DNA of 64,000 nt, from the NCBI RefSeq assembly GCF_051020985.1, contig NC_135003.1, positions 396,001 to 460,000 on the forward strand. Direction: 5' to 3'. This DNA comes from Nomia melanderi (taxonomy: Eukaryota > Arthropoda > Insecta > Hymenoptera > Halictidae). The notes under the pieces are model-generated. The model saw only the letters and a program-made list of their open reading frames with translations, was not told the DNA's origin and did not search any database. Positions 36,031 to 49,070 of the stretch are shown here, one piece after another. How positions within the stretch are numbered: the stretch's first letter is position 1; every line of letters begins with the position of its first letter. Both the position numbers and the translations under genes were made by a program.

Positions 36031-37070
36031 TTTCATACATTTTAATTAATAAAAACCGAATTTCGGTTTCCGAAATACATCGCAAATATGAAAGTCAAGT
36101 AAAGTATAAAAATTCCACAATGAATAAACTGTGAGGAATTATCCAGATGCAATTAGTGGGAGCGGTAAATGATTTAAACGGAGTCTAAATAGACGAAAAG
36201 AAGCATTAATCATTATTAGTCATTTTGGCGCAGCTTTGATTAAATTGTCGTGTAGTATTGTTATTCCCCGTAGGATTAAGTGCGTAAAAGTATTGGGCAA
36301 AATAGACTTTTTTCCTTACATACTTTATTACTACGGTTTTACTTACTTTTATGAAGTCTTTGGAGTTTTATCAGATGTTCTGCAATTTTTGAGCGGAAGT
36401 GTATTTCTCAGAAAATTATACATTCACTTTGTGCGTGTATCGAACCGCGAAACGAAAAAAAAGTGCGCGTGCATGTCAGTGAGCATCTTCGAGCTCGAGT
36501 TCTCGATCGCGTGTCTACCTTTGCATTTACTTCGTAATTATCAATATGATGACAGTAATCGCGGATTGCAAAGTGCTTCTTTGTACAGAGAGATTACACG
36601 CGATTAATCGATACGGATCTGGACACATTTGAGGTAGTAATATATCAAGTAACATCTTAAGTAACATGTCACTGAATGATAAGAAGAAAATATCATCCAT
36701 CATTTGTAAAGAGAAGTTCTTATCGCAAAAAATTTATTATTTTTATTATATGCTCACTACTCACGAACTCGCAGAGTTCACTTGTATAAAATGTAACCAC
36801 ACTTATTTTTTTCAAGGCTACACTTTTTGAAATAAAGAAATAACGAAATCGCGAGTCACTTAAAATTAACATCGTTCCAAGTAAATCAATATTTCCCATA
36901 CTTTTAAAATAAATAACTAATTAATTTATCCAAGCCTGCATCGCATTCGAATACTATTTCACCTGACAGTGTCGCTAACATTACACATTACATACTATTT
37001 TATAAATGCTCTATTAGAATATATACTATTTTACAGCGAATACTATTTTACCTAGCAGCTTCTCGATTTT
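36031..37070. other. AT-rich stretch
   Basis: AATACTATTT(C/T)ACCT occurs twice (near 36,951 and 37,040). A let-7-like word near 36,629 was considered and rejected. No genes recognised. Confidence 0.5.
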
Positions 37071-37420
37071 CTGAGTTTCGTGGAAAGCAGTGCAATTGTC
37101 AGCGTCGATCCGGGACACTTTGTCGTGGACTGGTTTTCGATTCTGGTATTTATCAGCGGGCGGCGCTCTAAGCGGCGGTTCGCAATTTTCTGCGATGCTT
37201 TTCAGATCCCGAACGGGATTGTGTGCGCCTCCCCCGTCCCTGCGGCTGGGTTACAACACGCGCGTTTGTTCCATGACAGAAAGAGAGACCAAGTTGAAGG
37301 TGAATGGCGGGCGTGGCGATCGGCCAAGGTAGGATGAGTGCATCCTGCTCGAACAACGCCTTGATCACCGTCTTCCTCTCCTCTGAAGGGACTGGCTTGT
37401 ACAAAGAAGAACGAAGGGCT
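37071..37420. other. GC-rich block
   Basis: Short frames overlap on both strands at 37,080-37,507. None has a domain. Confidence 0.5.
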
Positions 37421-38640
37421 TTCATTCGAGACACTCGATATATACTTTTTGTCCTGCAATTTGAAAGTTGAGTCGTTTAACCTCTTCAAACCTGACGTAC
37501 ATTTCAATGTGCGCTGTTTTACTATTTTAATATCTGACCGAATATTAAAACCAGGGATTGAAAAGGCTCTGGAAATAACTATTCGAAACTGTTGTATATC
37601 GTTATATATTGCATATTATAAACTATACTATTGCATATTTCGTATTATAATATATACATTAAATATACTACATATATATTTTGATATAAGAGATTCACGT
37701 AATTTTCATAATAAAAGTAACTGAATTTTTGATTTACTGTGTTCAACATTTTTATTGATCTAAATATTTGAGATTAAAGCCCATCAAAGCTCTGTACACT
37801 TTGGTTGTATATTCAAAGGTTAATATAATCTATTAAGAGAGTACGACGAGAATTTGGTCTTGAGGTTACGTCTTCTGAGGGAAATGAGAATTCCAATGAT
37901 TTATGATGAAGTGTGCAGGACAGTATCACGAACGAGCTTTTGAAAGTGAAGTTGATTACTGTAACAGCTGGGCTGATAAATTAATTCAGAAATGAGAGAA
38001 GAAATCATGCAAGAAGATAATCACGCAGCAGATGATTAATGATTTTTGAGTATGCACGCGTAAATTCTTGAGACGTAAGTCACTTGGTCCGAATACACTC
38101 AGAAGGTTATGCAAGGGTACTGTTATACTGCATAAAATGATTAAATGTTGAGAACTGTTGGTAATATTCCTCGTTTACAAACCTTAGTACTTGTGTTAGT
38201 TTTTCCATTCCATTATAAAGCAGACTCAACGGAACTTCGTTAACATCAGAACCACCAGATGTACCAAACTGACCCAAGACATGAGTGTCTTCTTTCGTAA
38301 TTATAGAAAAGGTACAGATCATTTTCTGAGAATTCATTCGATAAATTGATGTAGATAAACTCAACTAGAATATAAGGAAATTGAAATCTCAATAAATATA
38401 TTTTTATCTTTTTCATGAGAAAATACAAAATATTGTGCAATTACAAAAACTTGATCTTGTTGCTCACCGTCCATAGCTATTTATTTATTTACGGCTAGTA
38501 TTTTTAAGGTAATTACCATTTGTTTTATATAAATACTATATAAATACTTTATTATTCCTAAGAATTTTAAGCGAAGGTGCATTCTTCTTCGAACGCTTGT
38601 TAATTAGAAATTTTCATGCGTTTAATCTTGATATCTCGTT
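37421..38640. other. AT-rich stretch with TA-rich core
   Basis: At 37,585-37,690 the sequence is nearly all A/T with repeated ATTGCATATT and TATATA words. No gene recognised. Confidence 0.55.
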
Positions 38641-39977
38641 ATTCGTCCGTGAGACATTAAGAACCCCTGTCTGGCATGACGATCAACTTTCGATTAACAA
38701 TGTTGCTTAAATGGTCCCGAAACCGTATCCACGTTTCTCGCTCCGGAATCAATGTCCCTCGTTCCTCTTCGATCATCCGGGCAGCTGAGTCATTCGCCGT
38801 TATCCGGGGCCCCGTCTTACCAGATCCGATCACGCCGAATCATTTCGGAAATCACGGGATCAAGGTCATCGAGACGCATGACGTCCTCCACGTGTCGTTC
38901 TCTTGGAGTCAGTCCCTTGTGCCCTTTGAACCGATCTAGAGGCACGTTTAAAACCTTTTTCATAAATAGTTAAATCATACGTCTATCAAGCTTTTAAATA
39001 CTCGAAAAGAAGAAAGCTGGATCGATCTTTTATACACTGCCCAAAAGTGCCTGCCTGTCGATTCGTAGAATCAAATGAAGTTTATTTATTCGTCTTCCTT
39101 CTAATTATTTATTTTTATTTTTATTATTACCGGCTTAGAAATGGAAAAGTAGAACGATCGCACTATTTAGAATTTTTTTCATGTGAAAATAGAAAAGTGT
39201 CGTTCAGTTTCTATGGTGAAACGAAAGAAGCGCGATCGCGCCGCTTGGCATTTTTCGTCCGGGTTTTTGGAAAGACCCGCGATACTCGAGCGGTTAAATA
39301 ACCGAATTACTTGTTTGAAATTTTTTATTTTAGATAGCAAAGTCCGACTTCACCTATACGATGACATTGTTCCTTAAAAGTTTAATTTTCAAGACTACAT
39401 TATTTTCTATCGCATTGATTGTCGCGAGGATCACCGATGACCTTAGTTCCAATTAAACGAAAAAGTAAAAGCAAAACTGACTATTATTTTCTTTTTCATG
39501 AACCAATCAACCTCTTTTTTTATTTTTTATGTTGCTTAAGTGGAAACAAAAGAAATACTGTTTTTAAATACGTTCAAGGTTATAAATGATGTAATAGAGG
39601 ACGGTAATATTTAATAAGATAAATATGCAAGGAACGATAACGCAACTCAGTTAATTAATATACTTGTAATTCGATATACTTTTTGCATTATCTATATGTT
39701 GTTTGTGAAAGTTCCTGTACCTTGGGCAAAATATACGAAAATCGTCCGACATTCAACATGCTATACCCAGCCATGAGATAGTTTCCAGCTCTTCGTGTAC
39801 ACTCGTTCATGTACCTCGCATTTAACTCGGTCTCGTTGCTCTCGTTTCTCTCCTCCACCCTCCACCCCCTTCCCCTCTTCCACACTGATGAGCCTCGGGA
39901 TCGAGGGATCCATTTTTCAGGCCCCTTTGTAGAGGATCTGCTAAATGCTGGGGTTGCGGTGCGAACCAGTCTGGACG
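38641..39977. other. Short GC-rich patch followed by AT-rich sequence
   Basis: The GC-rich patch is about 38,650-38,940. Around 39,845-39,880 lies a pyrimidine-rich CTCC/CCCC stretch. Frames have no domain. Confidence 0.5.
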
Positions 39978-40354
39978 TTAACCCCTTACGATACTAAGTT
40001 ACTTGCACGTAGCTAAGAATTTTCCCTCTTTCTCGTTTAGTTTACACATTAGATGTTTTAAAAACAAGTATATTTTAGGTGACGTGTTCATTTTACAAAT
40101 ATCATCGTATATTTCTACCTTATTCCGAAACTAATACACTTCGGAATTTAATGCTAATTTATTGATACCATCTATTATTCTGAAGCTTTTTAATAACAGT
40201 GTAGCTCTCGTGAACCTAGTAATAAAATCTTCCACTCGCGAACCAACTTTATAGAATATAGATTATTTCTACTTTCAAGGTTGTCAGACGACTATTACTA
40301 TTCCAAAATTTCTATATATAGAAATGTAAAAGGAAACTTATCAAATGTCCTCAA

Positions 40355-40388
<34 letters not shown>

Positions 40389-40495
40389 ACGCACACGCAC
40401 ACGCGCGCGCACACACACACACACAGAACCTCGTGAGACTCAAGAAAGACAAAAAAAGATAAAGTCGCGAAAGAAATCATGAGGTAAAGGGTTAA
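39978..40495. mobile_element. TTAA-bounded element with family-type ends, carrying a CA microsatellite
   Basis: Left TTAACCCCTTACGATACT (39,978). The right end read in reverse is TTAACCCTTTACCTCATGAT followed by TTCTTTCGCG, closely matching the corresponding end of the 54,712 copy (CCTATGATTTCTTTCTC). The interior is about twice the length of that family and I could not align it by eye; it includes the CA array at 40,354. It may be a family member enlarged by insertion or repeat growth, or two half-copies lying close together. Confidence 0.5.
40354..40425. repeat. (CA)n microsatellite with GCACAC interruptions
   Basis: About 72 bp: pure CA, then CACACG units, a short CGCGCG core, then pure CA again. 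An open frame of 167 codons on the minus strand (40,298-40,801) owes its Cys-Val run to this repeat and is not a gene. Confidence 0.95.
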
Positions 40496-40503
40496 CGAGA
40501 GGT

Positions 40504-41060
40504 GCCCCAGTGTCCCGTGGACGGTGTCCGCCGCGAGGTGTCTTCCAAGTAGCCGGGGCAGCGTTCGATGGGGTCCAGCCGGTCGGAAAAACCGGCCCGT
40601 GATAGGTACTAATTTAATAATCTTCATTAACCCGCGGCCGGTGCCGCGGAGGTGGAGGTGAAGGTTGCGGCAAAAGGAGAAAGAGGAACGGGAAAAAGGA
40701 GGTGGTACACGACCGTGGAAGGTTGTTGGTACAGCGGAGTCAAGTACACGCGTTTCTGATGGGCCGTCTAGCGAGCGGAATCGGAGAGAAACGGGGAACA
40801 AGGGAACCGGAGAGAAAGAGAGAGGCTACACGGGCAGACTGTTTGCTCATTAGACCGGATAATTGCAGGTGGGCCCGGACTCGCCTCGCCTCGCCTCGCC
40901 TCGCCTCGCCTCGCGAATCACCTCGACCTCACCTTCCCTCCTCTTACCTCCTCGTCACATTCTCCCAGCTCTCGTTCATCTATTTCTCTCAGGTGTGTTA
41001 CGTTCATTCCGCGGAACCGCGACGTTCCCTTTTTTTCCACTTGATCCTCTTCCTTGATCG
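40504..41060. other. GC-rich, CpG-dense block
   Basis: The plus-strand frame of 211 codons at 40,702-41,337 is the longest in the window. It crosses the CTCGC array (reading as a repeat of Leu-Ala-Ser-Pro-Arg type residues), has no domain, and ends just inside the TTAA element at 41,327. It is treated as chance. Confidence 0.5.
40880..40914. repeat. (CTCGC)7 pentanucleotide array
   Basis: Seven exact copies of CTCGC. Perfect conservation of a CpG-containing unit means it is young or little methylated. Confidence 0.95.
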
Positions 41061-41326
41061 CAATATGGCGTTCCATTACGACCCTGTAGACGGTTTTCGT
41101 GATATAGATAGGTCAGAGTCTTGGTTATCCGCAAAGTCAATGATTCGGATTCTTGGACTATATTTCAGGATGTATACGATCGAATTTTGCAAATGTGCCG
41201 TGGAAAGTTTCTTGAGCTTTCATTTACGTGGACTGTCAGCCGACCAATTAAATCAGATAACCGAGGTTCCGTTGTACTTTATTTTGTGGGGTGGTAGTCT
41301 ACTTTCGCAAGGATTTAAGAAGAAAG

Positions 41327-41548
41327 TTAACGCTTGACAGTGGCGACTAATTCAGAGACGCGGCAGAGTCTCGTGCAAAGGATTTTGTCTTTACCTATTT
41401 CACACAGATATGTACACTAATCTCATTTATTAAGAATTTTGCACGGAGTGAGACATTGTAATGTAATTTGGAGTATGAGTAGAACAATTTTAGAACAGAA
41501 AAATTTCGATGTACCTACGTGACAAGTCATTCCACGGCAAGAGGTTAA
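41327..41548. mobile_element. Possible TTAA MITE (222 bp)
   Basis: The left end TTAACGCTTGACAGTGGCGACT and the right end in reverse, TTAACCTCTTGCCGTGGAATGACT, give a gapped inverted repeat of about 20 bp with TTAA at both ends. Its length is close to the 250-bp TTAA family, but internal homology was not clear by eye. Confidence 0.5.
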
Positions 41549-42992
41549 GGAAAGCTGGTTTACTAAGAAGCAAATAAAATGACATGCTTGTGAATGAGGA
41601 AAATTATTTGCAATTTGCAATCGTCGTGCAATTTTAATTTCTATCTGTTTTTAGAAAAGTTTAGACATAGACATAGTATTATCTACAATTTTTTTAAATA
41701 GGATTTATCATGAACATCTGTGTGAAAACTGTGTAATCTTGATTAACCTAGTTTGACAATTGATTTGAATATTTATAATTAGTTTCATGCAATGAAGGAA
41801 TAATTTGATGAGCTTATGGGGCAATATAACTGTAAGAAATACGTTTGCTCAAATATTACAAATTAATTTGCTAGTATTAAATAATCCTCACTAATGCTTT
41901 CTTTTTTATCATTGCTAAACATCGTTAAACTGTATTACCACTTTTAGTGTACAAAACATTTATGTTTTTCTGTTTCTATATACATATTGTGCTTTCTTCT
42001 AGAGAATAATTATGTACGCCTGCTCACTTTTCTCCACGAGATTTTTATAGATTTTCAAATACCCCGCAACTGCGTATTTGAGAAGTACTCTTTTGAATTT
42101 TGTATACTTTTCGGTGGTAATACTGTGACATACCGGGTGTCCTCAATTCTTTAACCGTGTTAGAGTGAAATCGCGTTGCAGAAATACTATGTAACATAAG
42201 GGTTGCTTGTACTTTGTTATAATCCGATTTCGCGGAATAACCTCTTGTATCGTTTAGAAGGAGACGAACGGAGCTTCCGCGTGTTTGTACTTTTACGTCA
42301 CCGAGACGACGGTCTAGGTATTTGTCCTTTTATAATGGCTGAAAGTCCAATGTGACTTTAAACGATGACCGTGGCCTTTTTCTCCGAAGAAGAAACCTGG
42401 CATAAACCTAAAAGTAATCGAAGTATGTGTGCTCAATCGTTACTATATAGTAGACTGCAATTATTTTTTCTAAATAAAAACAGTCGAACAATATTTGCCA
42501 CTTTGAAGCATATATTTCTTTTCGTAAACATTTTCTCAGATTATTAAAAATTATAAAAATTCTTTGACTTTTAATCGTAGGTAATAGTGTAATAATATAA
42601 TCTTAGCTAATAAAATCTGTGAGTTTGTTAAATCGTTTAACTTCGAAGCACAAGTCGACGTAAAGGTATCCAAGGAATGAAGGTCCAAAGTAATTTTGCC
42701 ATGTTTTTACAAGAATATGTCAAATTGCGCATAAGAAAATATGAAAACAAAAACACCCGATTACTAACGTAAGGGTTAAAAACACAATTAACCATAAGAG
42801 GGCAACTATTAGGAATATACCTACAAGGTATTGTACCAGCAGATTAAATCAATTTAACGAATGTTCTCCCGAACAATCGTAAATTATACCGAGGAAAAAA
42901 AAACAAAATCGTTAAAACGTAAGTATCAATCAAAATGAATCACACACTAATTTCAAATAATTCTAAAAAACATTTGAAGACGAAGATTAGAA
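41549..42992. other. AT-rich stretch with a GC-richer patch
   Basis: A GC-richer patch at 42,120-42,330 starts with TACCGGGTGTCC, similar to the TACAGGGCGTCC word at 55,431. This could mark an old transposon end, but no second end was seen. Confidence 0.4.
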
Positions 42993-43133
42993 CACTAGAA
43001 CTACCAAGCGTTTAATATGATTTATATGTAATCCTCATAGAAATCGTAGCAATCGATATTTGTCGGTTTCTTCATATATTCATTATAGTATTCAAATGTA
43101 ACATTTACCTTTTAAATTATATCAGATATTTCA
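42993..43133. mobile_element. Left end of a CACTAG-type TTAA element
   Basis: CACTAGAACTACC at 42,993 matches the right end of the 23,023 element read in reverse (CACTAGAACTACTG). The preceding four bases are AGAA, not TTAA. No separate right end was found before the next element, so this is a truncated copy or the outer part of a compound element ending at 43,316. Confidence 0.5.
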
Positions 43134-43316
43134 CACTAACCGTACCAGCGCTTTGCATATAGTTATTCTTATCGCAAGAAGTCAAATAACTGACAACAAG
43201 AGAACAACAAGTTAGATGATACATTTCTCTTAGTGGACACAGAAACGAAAGGAAACGCAGAATGTTGAATTAAATTTGAAAATCGGTCATTTGACCCATT
43301 CGCGGTACGTTTAGTG
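43134..43316. mobile_element. TTAA element with CACTAA ends (183 bp)
   Basis: The left end CACTAACCGTACCAGCG and the right end in reverse, CACTAAACGTACCGCG, pair over about 16 bp with one mismatch and a small gap. The right flank is TTAA (43,317-43,320); the left flank is TTCA, one change from TTAA. It belongs with the CACTAG group by end sequence and target site. Confidence 0.65.
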
Positions 43317-43320
43317 TTAA

Positions 43321-43980
43321 AAACGATTTTCTCCTTTCAACGGGGAGCGTATCTTGCGCCTTTGCTCGCCGGCCATAACCGCGCTGACGGTAACGTTAAT
43401 AGAGATAGAAGCGGCTCGCGAGAGAGCGTATACCTTATACGACTCCGGCGGTTACCTCCAGCTGATTACAATTCTTTTCTTGTCCGGTGTTCGGTGGAAA
43501 TATATTGCGTCCTTGTCGTCGGGTTTTAAGGCAGACTTCATTAATACGTATCCCGAACGGAGGATAGGATCGTGGAGGAGACGTGGCCGCGCGCAGCCGG
43601 GTCGCCGATGTTAATAAGCGATGCGGCGCACGGGTGAAAAGTTAATTAATTCTAATAAGTTCGCAATAATATATGGAGGAACTTCGCGGAACTTCGCCGT
43701 CCGGACATTCATTGCCCCTCGTAAAAGTCTCTCGCGCTCTCTCCCCACGGCTCTGATACGGAGGAGAATGTAACAGGAATGTAATGCCGCGATACAACGA
43801 GGCACGGGTTGCCGGCGAACCTTCTAGTTCCGTTTAATATAGTCTTTCCTGTCGTTTTAAGGCTTCATGAAATTATTGTTGGGCCCCGTGATCTCGTATA
43901 CTGGGTGTGTCGGTAGGAAACGGGCCGAGAGTTACGCTATCTAACGAATAAATCAAGGAAAACCAGTAGAGTTTGCTTCT
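43321..43980. other. GC-rich, CpG-dense block
   Basis: Contains a tandem duplication of GGAACTTCGC near 43,678-43,697. Overlapping frames at 43,314-43,614 have no domain. Confidence 0.5.
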
Positions 43981-45220
43981 TTGAAGCTTCGCGGGGAAAT
44001 TGAATTTGAACATTTATCGTTTCATTATAGTTTTGTACTTAGTACAATACAGTTGGTAATTTGATTTATTTTATAATTTGTAGTGAACAGTTTGTAGTTC
44101 TTACTACTTGTATATATCGATACAGGTAGTTTCGACGAATTTCAAACTTGGTTTTCTTGGAAACTGAGCGTTCACTGGAAAATTTATTTGATTTTCTATG
44201 CACTTGTTTCAGTCGCACTGTGTATATATAGATGAAGAAATGGCTTCTAGGTTCAGATTTTCTTTGGATATCTTTAAATGGAAAATTTATCATTGGAGTT
44301 TGATTGCTTGGACAGATGTCGACTTTTATCGTTCATTTCACGAAGGGTGGAGTCTGGTAATGAAATTTATCTCGCTTTATTAAGAGATTTATTATAATAA
44401 GCAGATAATAAAAATGCCATCGATCCCTTTCGAAGTGTTCATTTTATTGTTCTGCTTTACACGCTCGTATTTCTGGACTTCCTTTTTTTCTACACTCTCT
44501 TCATTATGGGTTAAACCTTTGAATGCCTAATTATCTCGGGAGTTGAAAATTTATTAACAACACTCGCAATTATAAAAGTAGCGAAGGAAGCATGCTGAGT
44601 TGTAGAATTTACTTCCTGGAGTCTATTCCAAGAAGCGCTGGCTATAACTCACGCCCATGTAATGTACTCATAATAAAGGATGTATTTTCACGAAAGTAGC
44701 TTCGGCCGCTTCTGACAATATTTCTTAAGAAATTTCTCTATGTTCTTCTGGCCACTCCGGCCAGCAAAAATAAATATTGACGCTCGTTATCTACAGTGAG
44801 CAATGAACATATATAAACGATAAGTTAGCTAAAAATTCACCGTATAGGTGCTGTAATAATTATATAGGCTGCATTATCTTAGTCTAAGAAAGCTCGTATA
44901 TGTATGCATTGCTGGCTATAATATGCATTTACGACATGTCTTGTAACTTTTACATGCAAAAGACAAATTGAAAACGTACAGTAAAATTTTCTCATTTGAG
45001 ACCTAGTCTTCGAAAAAATTTAGATTGAACATTTGTCAAATTTATTTGATCGGGCTAATTAATCGCTAAGTAATGAAGTAATTTATCAAACTTTTGACTA
45101 AATGAAGATAGTGAAATGAACAAGGGCTACCGTTTTTGTTCTATGTATTTTCAAATTGGATTTTTTTTTTTATAAAAACGAGAAAATGTAGTTAAGTATA
45201 AAAGAGATTTAATTATTGTG
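43981..45220. other. AT-rich stretch
   Basis: A 6-bp hairpin CTGGCC / GGCCAG lies near 44,749. No gene or transposon end recognised. Confidence 0.5.
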
Positions 45221-45448
45221 TAGGGTAAGTCTGGGAGAGATGGCCCACTTTTTAAAAAGAACTCTTACATCCTAAGTATCACGAATACCTAATAAAAAGA
45301 AAATATATTTTATGAATGTAAATAGATATGTAAAGAATAGTTGAATAAGTCTCTGAACAAGATTCGGTATACCACTGAGAACAATCGAAAATATAGATAT
45401 TTGACAATTTATAAATGAAATCGGGTCATCTCACTCGGAATTATCCTA
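45221..45448. mobile_element. TA-flanked MITE with ~28-bp inverted ends (228 bp)
   Basis: The left end TAGGGTAAGTCTGGGAGAGA continues with TGGCCC; the right end in reverse, TAGGATAATTCCGAGTGAGA, continues with TGACCC. Most of the 28 positions agree, with about seven differences. Both ends begin with TA, as expected for a Tc1/mariner-type TA target, although the superfamily cannot be decided from the ends. No transposase frame remains, and no second copy was found here. Confidence 0.7.
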
Positions 45449-46960
45449 CAGTGGGGCTACGTGGCTACAACGAAGATTGTTAAAAATCCATCCAAAAATT
45501 ATGATGTTTCATGATTCGTGTAGATACATGGTACACTGTCGTTCATAAATCGTCGAATACGATGATCAGAATAAGAATGAATCAATGAATTTCACCCTTT
45601 CATTAGCACATTCACCTTGTTTAGAGGTATTAAAAGTATTTAGGTTATAAGTATTTTCTTAGCTTTCCGAAAATTAAAAGGCTTGTCGTTACTTTGCAAT
45701 GTGACGTTTATATGGTAATACACAAACAAACATTACAAATGAATAACCTAAAAAATTTCCGAGTAAGATGCTCTATGAAGGGAATTTAATAAATGTGATA
45801 AATTTAACTGTAAGAAATGACATTTTGCTTAAAATTTCATTTAAAACTGCCAATCTACTGAATAAATAAATGGGTACTTTAGGTTTCGTCGCATGTCACT
45901 CTGTCATAATTTAGCAGCGAAACAACGGCTAAATATGGACGCGATGTGGAAACATCATTCGTGTCCCATGTCAATATTGTCGTAATGTATTTTATGCAGC
46001 CGCATCTTCTCGGAAGCGAAATGTCTGTTTGCACGAGCGCGATTTCATTGTGTTCCCACGCGAAATGCGCTCATTACGGCTCACAGCTACGTAATAATTA
46101 CGCTTATCGTCCCAACGCCGCTGTTTTCGATTATGTAACGGCGACACTCGTCGACGCGGCTTTAACATTTAACCTGCCTTATCGCTTCTAAATAGAAAAT
46201 TAAGCATTTTCTCCGATCTTCCCCTTATTCCGCCGCAGGTCGCAGATAAACGCAAGGACAACGGTAACTGTGACTCGCATCGGCAAACGGTTGAATCATT
46301 TTAGTAGCTCGAACGCTCTATACACTGTTTTAACAAACTGTTGAAAATTTCTGGCTATTCTACAAGTGTGCACATCGTAATTTCAATATGACTACTTTAT
46401 ATCGTAAATTACAAAATGATCGTTCTGGTTAATGTAGTAGTTTACTTTTAGCAATGATATTTTACACAAAATCGTAGGGAATGATTGACGGGTTACAGCT
46501 TGCATTCAATAAAATGACAGCACATATTTTTCTTATGGACAGTACGGAAGGAAATGCAGATAAATTTAGTTTTCAACTATTTGAACTAATTTTTTTTCGA
46601 AAACGAGGAACTACATGCAGTAAAGCCATGAGGGTTTTTAAATTCTGGAAAAAAATTATTTCTATTCTGACGCTCTCTCTTTGTAAGAATGTCGGAGAAT
46701 GTGCATAAGTTTTCAACAAACTTGGTATTAAAATTTGAAACATCACTTTATACACGTGATCAAATTATACTGAACGAAGCAGATACATTATATCAAAGTA
46801 TCAATGACTATTATATTTAAACATATGAAATTTCTAATATCAAACGAAACATTTTGAAATTGATTTACACGTGGTTTCATTCTCAACTAAACTTATTTGT
46901 CATTTGTTTTTAAATTCTTCTGCTGTTTTTACTATTTCCTTTTCAATGAAAAAGCATGCA
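45449..46960. other. AT-rich stretch with a small GC-richer patch
   Basis: The patch is about 45,900-46,180 with one 81-codon frame and no domain. Otherwise nothing recognised. Confidence 0.5.
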
Positions 46961-47250
46961 ACCCTGAAAACGGTTTGTGAAACCGCGAATCCGTCATATT
47001 CCGCGCCTATATGACGGCATAATACGTCGGGGACGCACTAGGGCGCGGCAGTGGCCGCGACCGTTGGATCTGCCCAACCCAGTGGATGCCGGGACATTTA
47101 AATCGAGAGACAAGACGTTTACGGCTCACCCGCGGAGGTGGAGCATGGGAAAGTCCATCAGTCCGTTTGCCGTCCAACTTCTCCTTTTCCGTCTTCCTGG
47201 GTCTCTTCACTTTGTCGCTGGCGCGACGAACTTCATACACAACAATTGTA
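46961..47250. other. Short GC-rich block
   Basis: Antiparallel frames at 46,977-47,280 have no domain. Confidence 0.5.
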
Positions 47251-49070
47251 TCTCTAAAACTATTAAGTAACTACGACTAATATTTTACGCATGTCAATAA
47301 CAATATGCATTCTATTAGGCTAGGCAAAATCTCTCGTCGTATTTTTGAATAGGGAAAACTTTAATTACGTTAAGTTACACTTCATGCGTTGAGAATTTTA
47401 CTCGAAAACTTTCTATTGTCTTTTACTTTACCTGTTTGCAATATTTACTAGTACATTATAATGCAAATGCCATATCGATATGATATGATAAATGCCATAA
47501 TATCATCCTACAAACGTCGCTGAAATCGAAGTGGGAAGTTGCTGTCTATCTTTCATCAGATTAAACAATGCAAGCTGGCGAATTTTTCGAAAGCTAAAGG
47601 GAACTTATTTTCTATATTCTGTCGTAAATTTAATCCTTATGTTAGCAACCAAAATGTTTGAGTTCCTTCAAACTTTAATATTATGAAATTTTTGTATGAA
47701 TGTTTTACTTTCAAAGAACAAATCGATGCAAAAGTGATTCGTTAAATTTTCACGAGGGTTCAGTAGAACATGATCTTTTTTCTTCTGACTTGAATAAATT
47801 GAAAATAACGCAACAACATTCGTCAATTCTTGTGAACATTTCTCTATTTTATATTTTATGTACCTACATCATTTCTGAGTTTTATTGTTTGCAGCTACAG
47901 CGCTTTCGAAGATAAGATTCAGAGATCACAATTAAAATTTAAATAACTACTTTGAGATTTTTCTTTCGATATATTTTTTTATTTTTATTAACTTGTTAAA
48001 AAACAGAAAGTGTTTTATCGGTGTTGCTTATCGCAGCAGGAATCAATGTGATTTTCGGTTATAGTTTTTGTATGAACGAAAGAGTGGTCATAATTTTGTT
48101 TACAGCTGCCCGAAACATCAATGTTGGCTTCGATGGAAGAATTTATTGACACTTGGAATCCGAAATTTTATGAACATTGAATTGAAAGTTTGTAACTTAT
48201 TGGAGAAAGTGTATGGATTGTATTGGTTCCTACTTTCTTTAATAAAGTACGCTGTACAAAATTTGTGTTCATTTAACATTCTCGTTCAGAAGAGGACATT
48301 TTGTATGAAATATCTTAGTGCATTCTTGCTCTTCCAATGAAATCGAATCAAAATTAAATTCAAGTTTGTAAGGAAATGTAATAATATATACATGAAACGC
48401 ATAAACTTCTTTCCAGTAAAAAAATGTTTGGATATTAAGTATGAATTTCAGTTTAGTTCACCATGATCGATGCAATAGGGTTAAATATCTGTTAAACTTA
48501 CTTGTCAAACGATATGCATTAAATAAATTAGTGCATAAATTAGAAAGTTTTTTTCAAGACATTCATAGTAATCGGATTAGACATTATGAATATTGTCAAA
48601 GAAAACGTAATGATATTTAATTTGAGAGACTTCGGTACGGAAATAAAAAACTCGACGAAGAAGTGATCAATAATCATACCAACGACATTTTGTAATTATA
48701 CCGTAAAACAAAAATATTTCTACAACTCGTATATTTACCATAGAATAATTAGACATCGGATTTCATGTATTCCGAGCGTGTACGAGTGCGTGAAGTATAA
48801 CAAACCCATAATAAAGGTTTTAAATTTGTCAGCTTATTTAAGTCCGGGCAGCTTATACAAATTAAATCCCCACTAAGCGGCATGAACGGCCAATTAATTC
48901 AATTCATCGAAAAAGAGACATAAAGACTTTTAATTGGCACTAAAATCCGCAATCTAATAATAATATCCCGCAACGCTATAATTCTATTGATTATTTGTGC
49001 CGAAGAAAAACAAAAGAACGACCGGGTGATTTGCCTTAATTCGCCGAAACACGTAGGAACGAGCCAATAA
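47251..49070. other. Long AT-rich stretch
   Basis: A 12-bp palindrome CATATCGATATG lies at 47,471-47,482. Frames such as 48,068-48,340 are Leu/Phe/Lys-rich chance frames. Confidence 0.5.

Noticed and set aside
36627..36650. TGAGGTAGTA, identical to the start of let-7
   Set aside because: The rest of the mature sequence does not match and no paired arm is found nearby, so no hairpin precursor exists.
40298..40801. Open frame of 167 codons, minus strand
   Set aside because: The Cys-Val run is just the CA microsatellite translated; the rest shows no domain.
40702..41337. Longest open frame of the window (211 codons, plus strand)
   Set aside because: It crosses the CTCGC array and CpG-dense sequence, has no domain, is overlapped by other frames, and ends inside a TTAA element.
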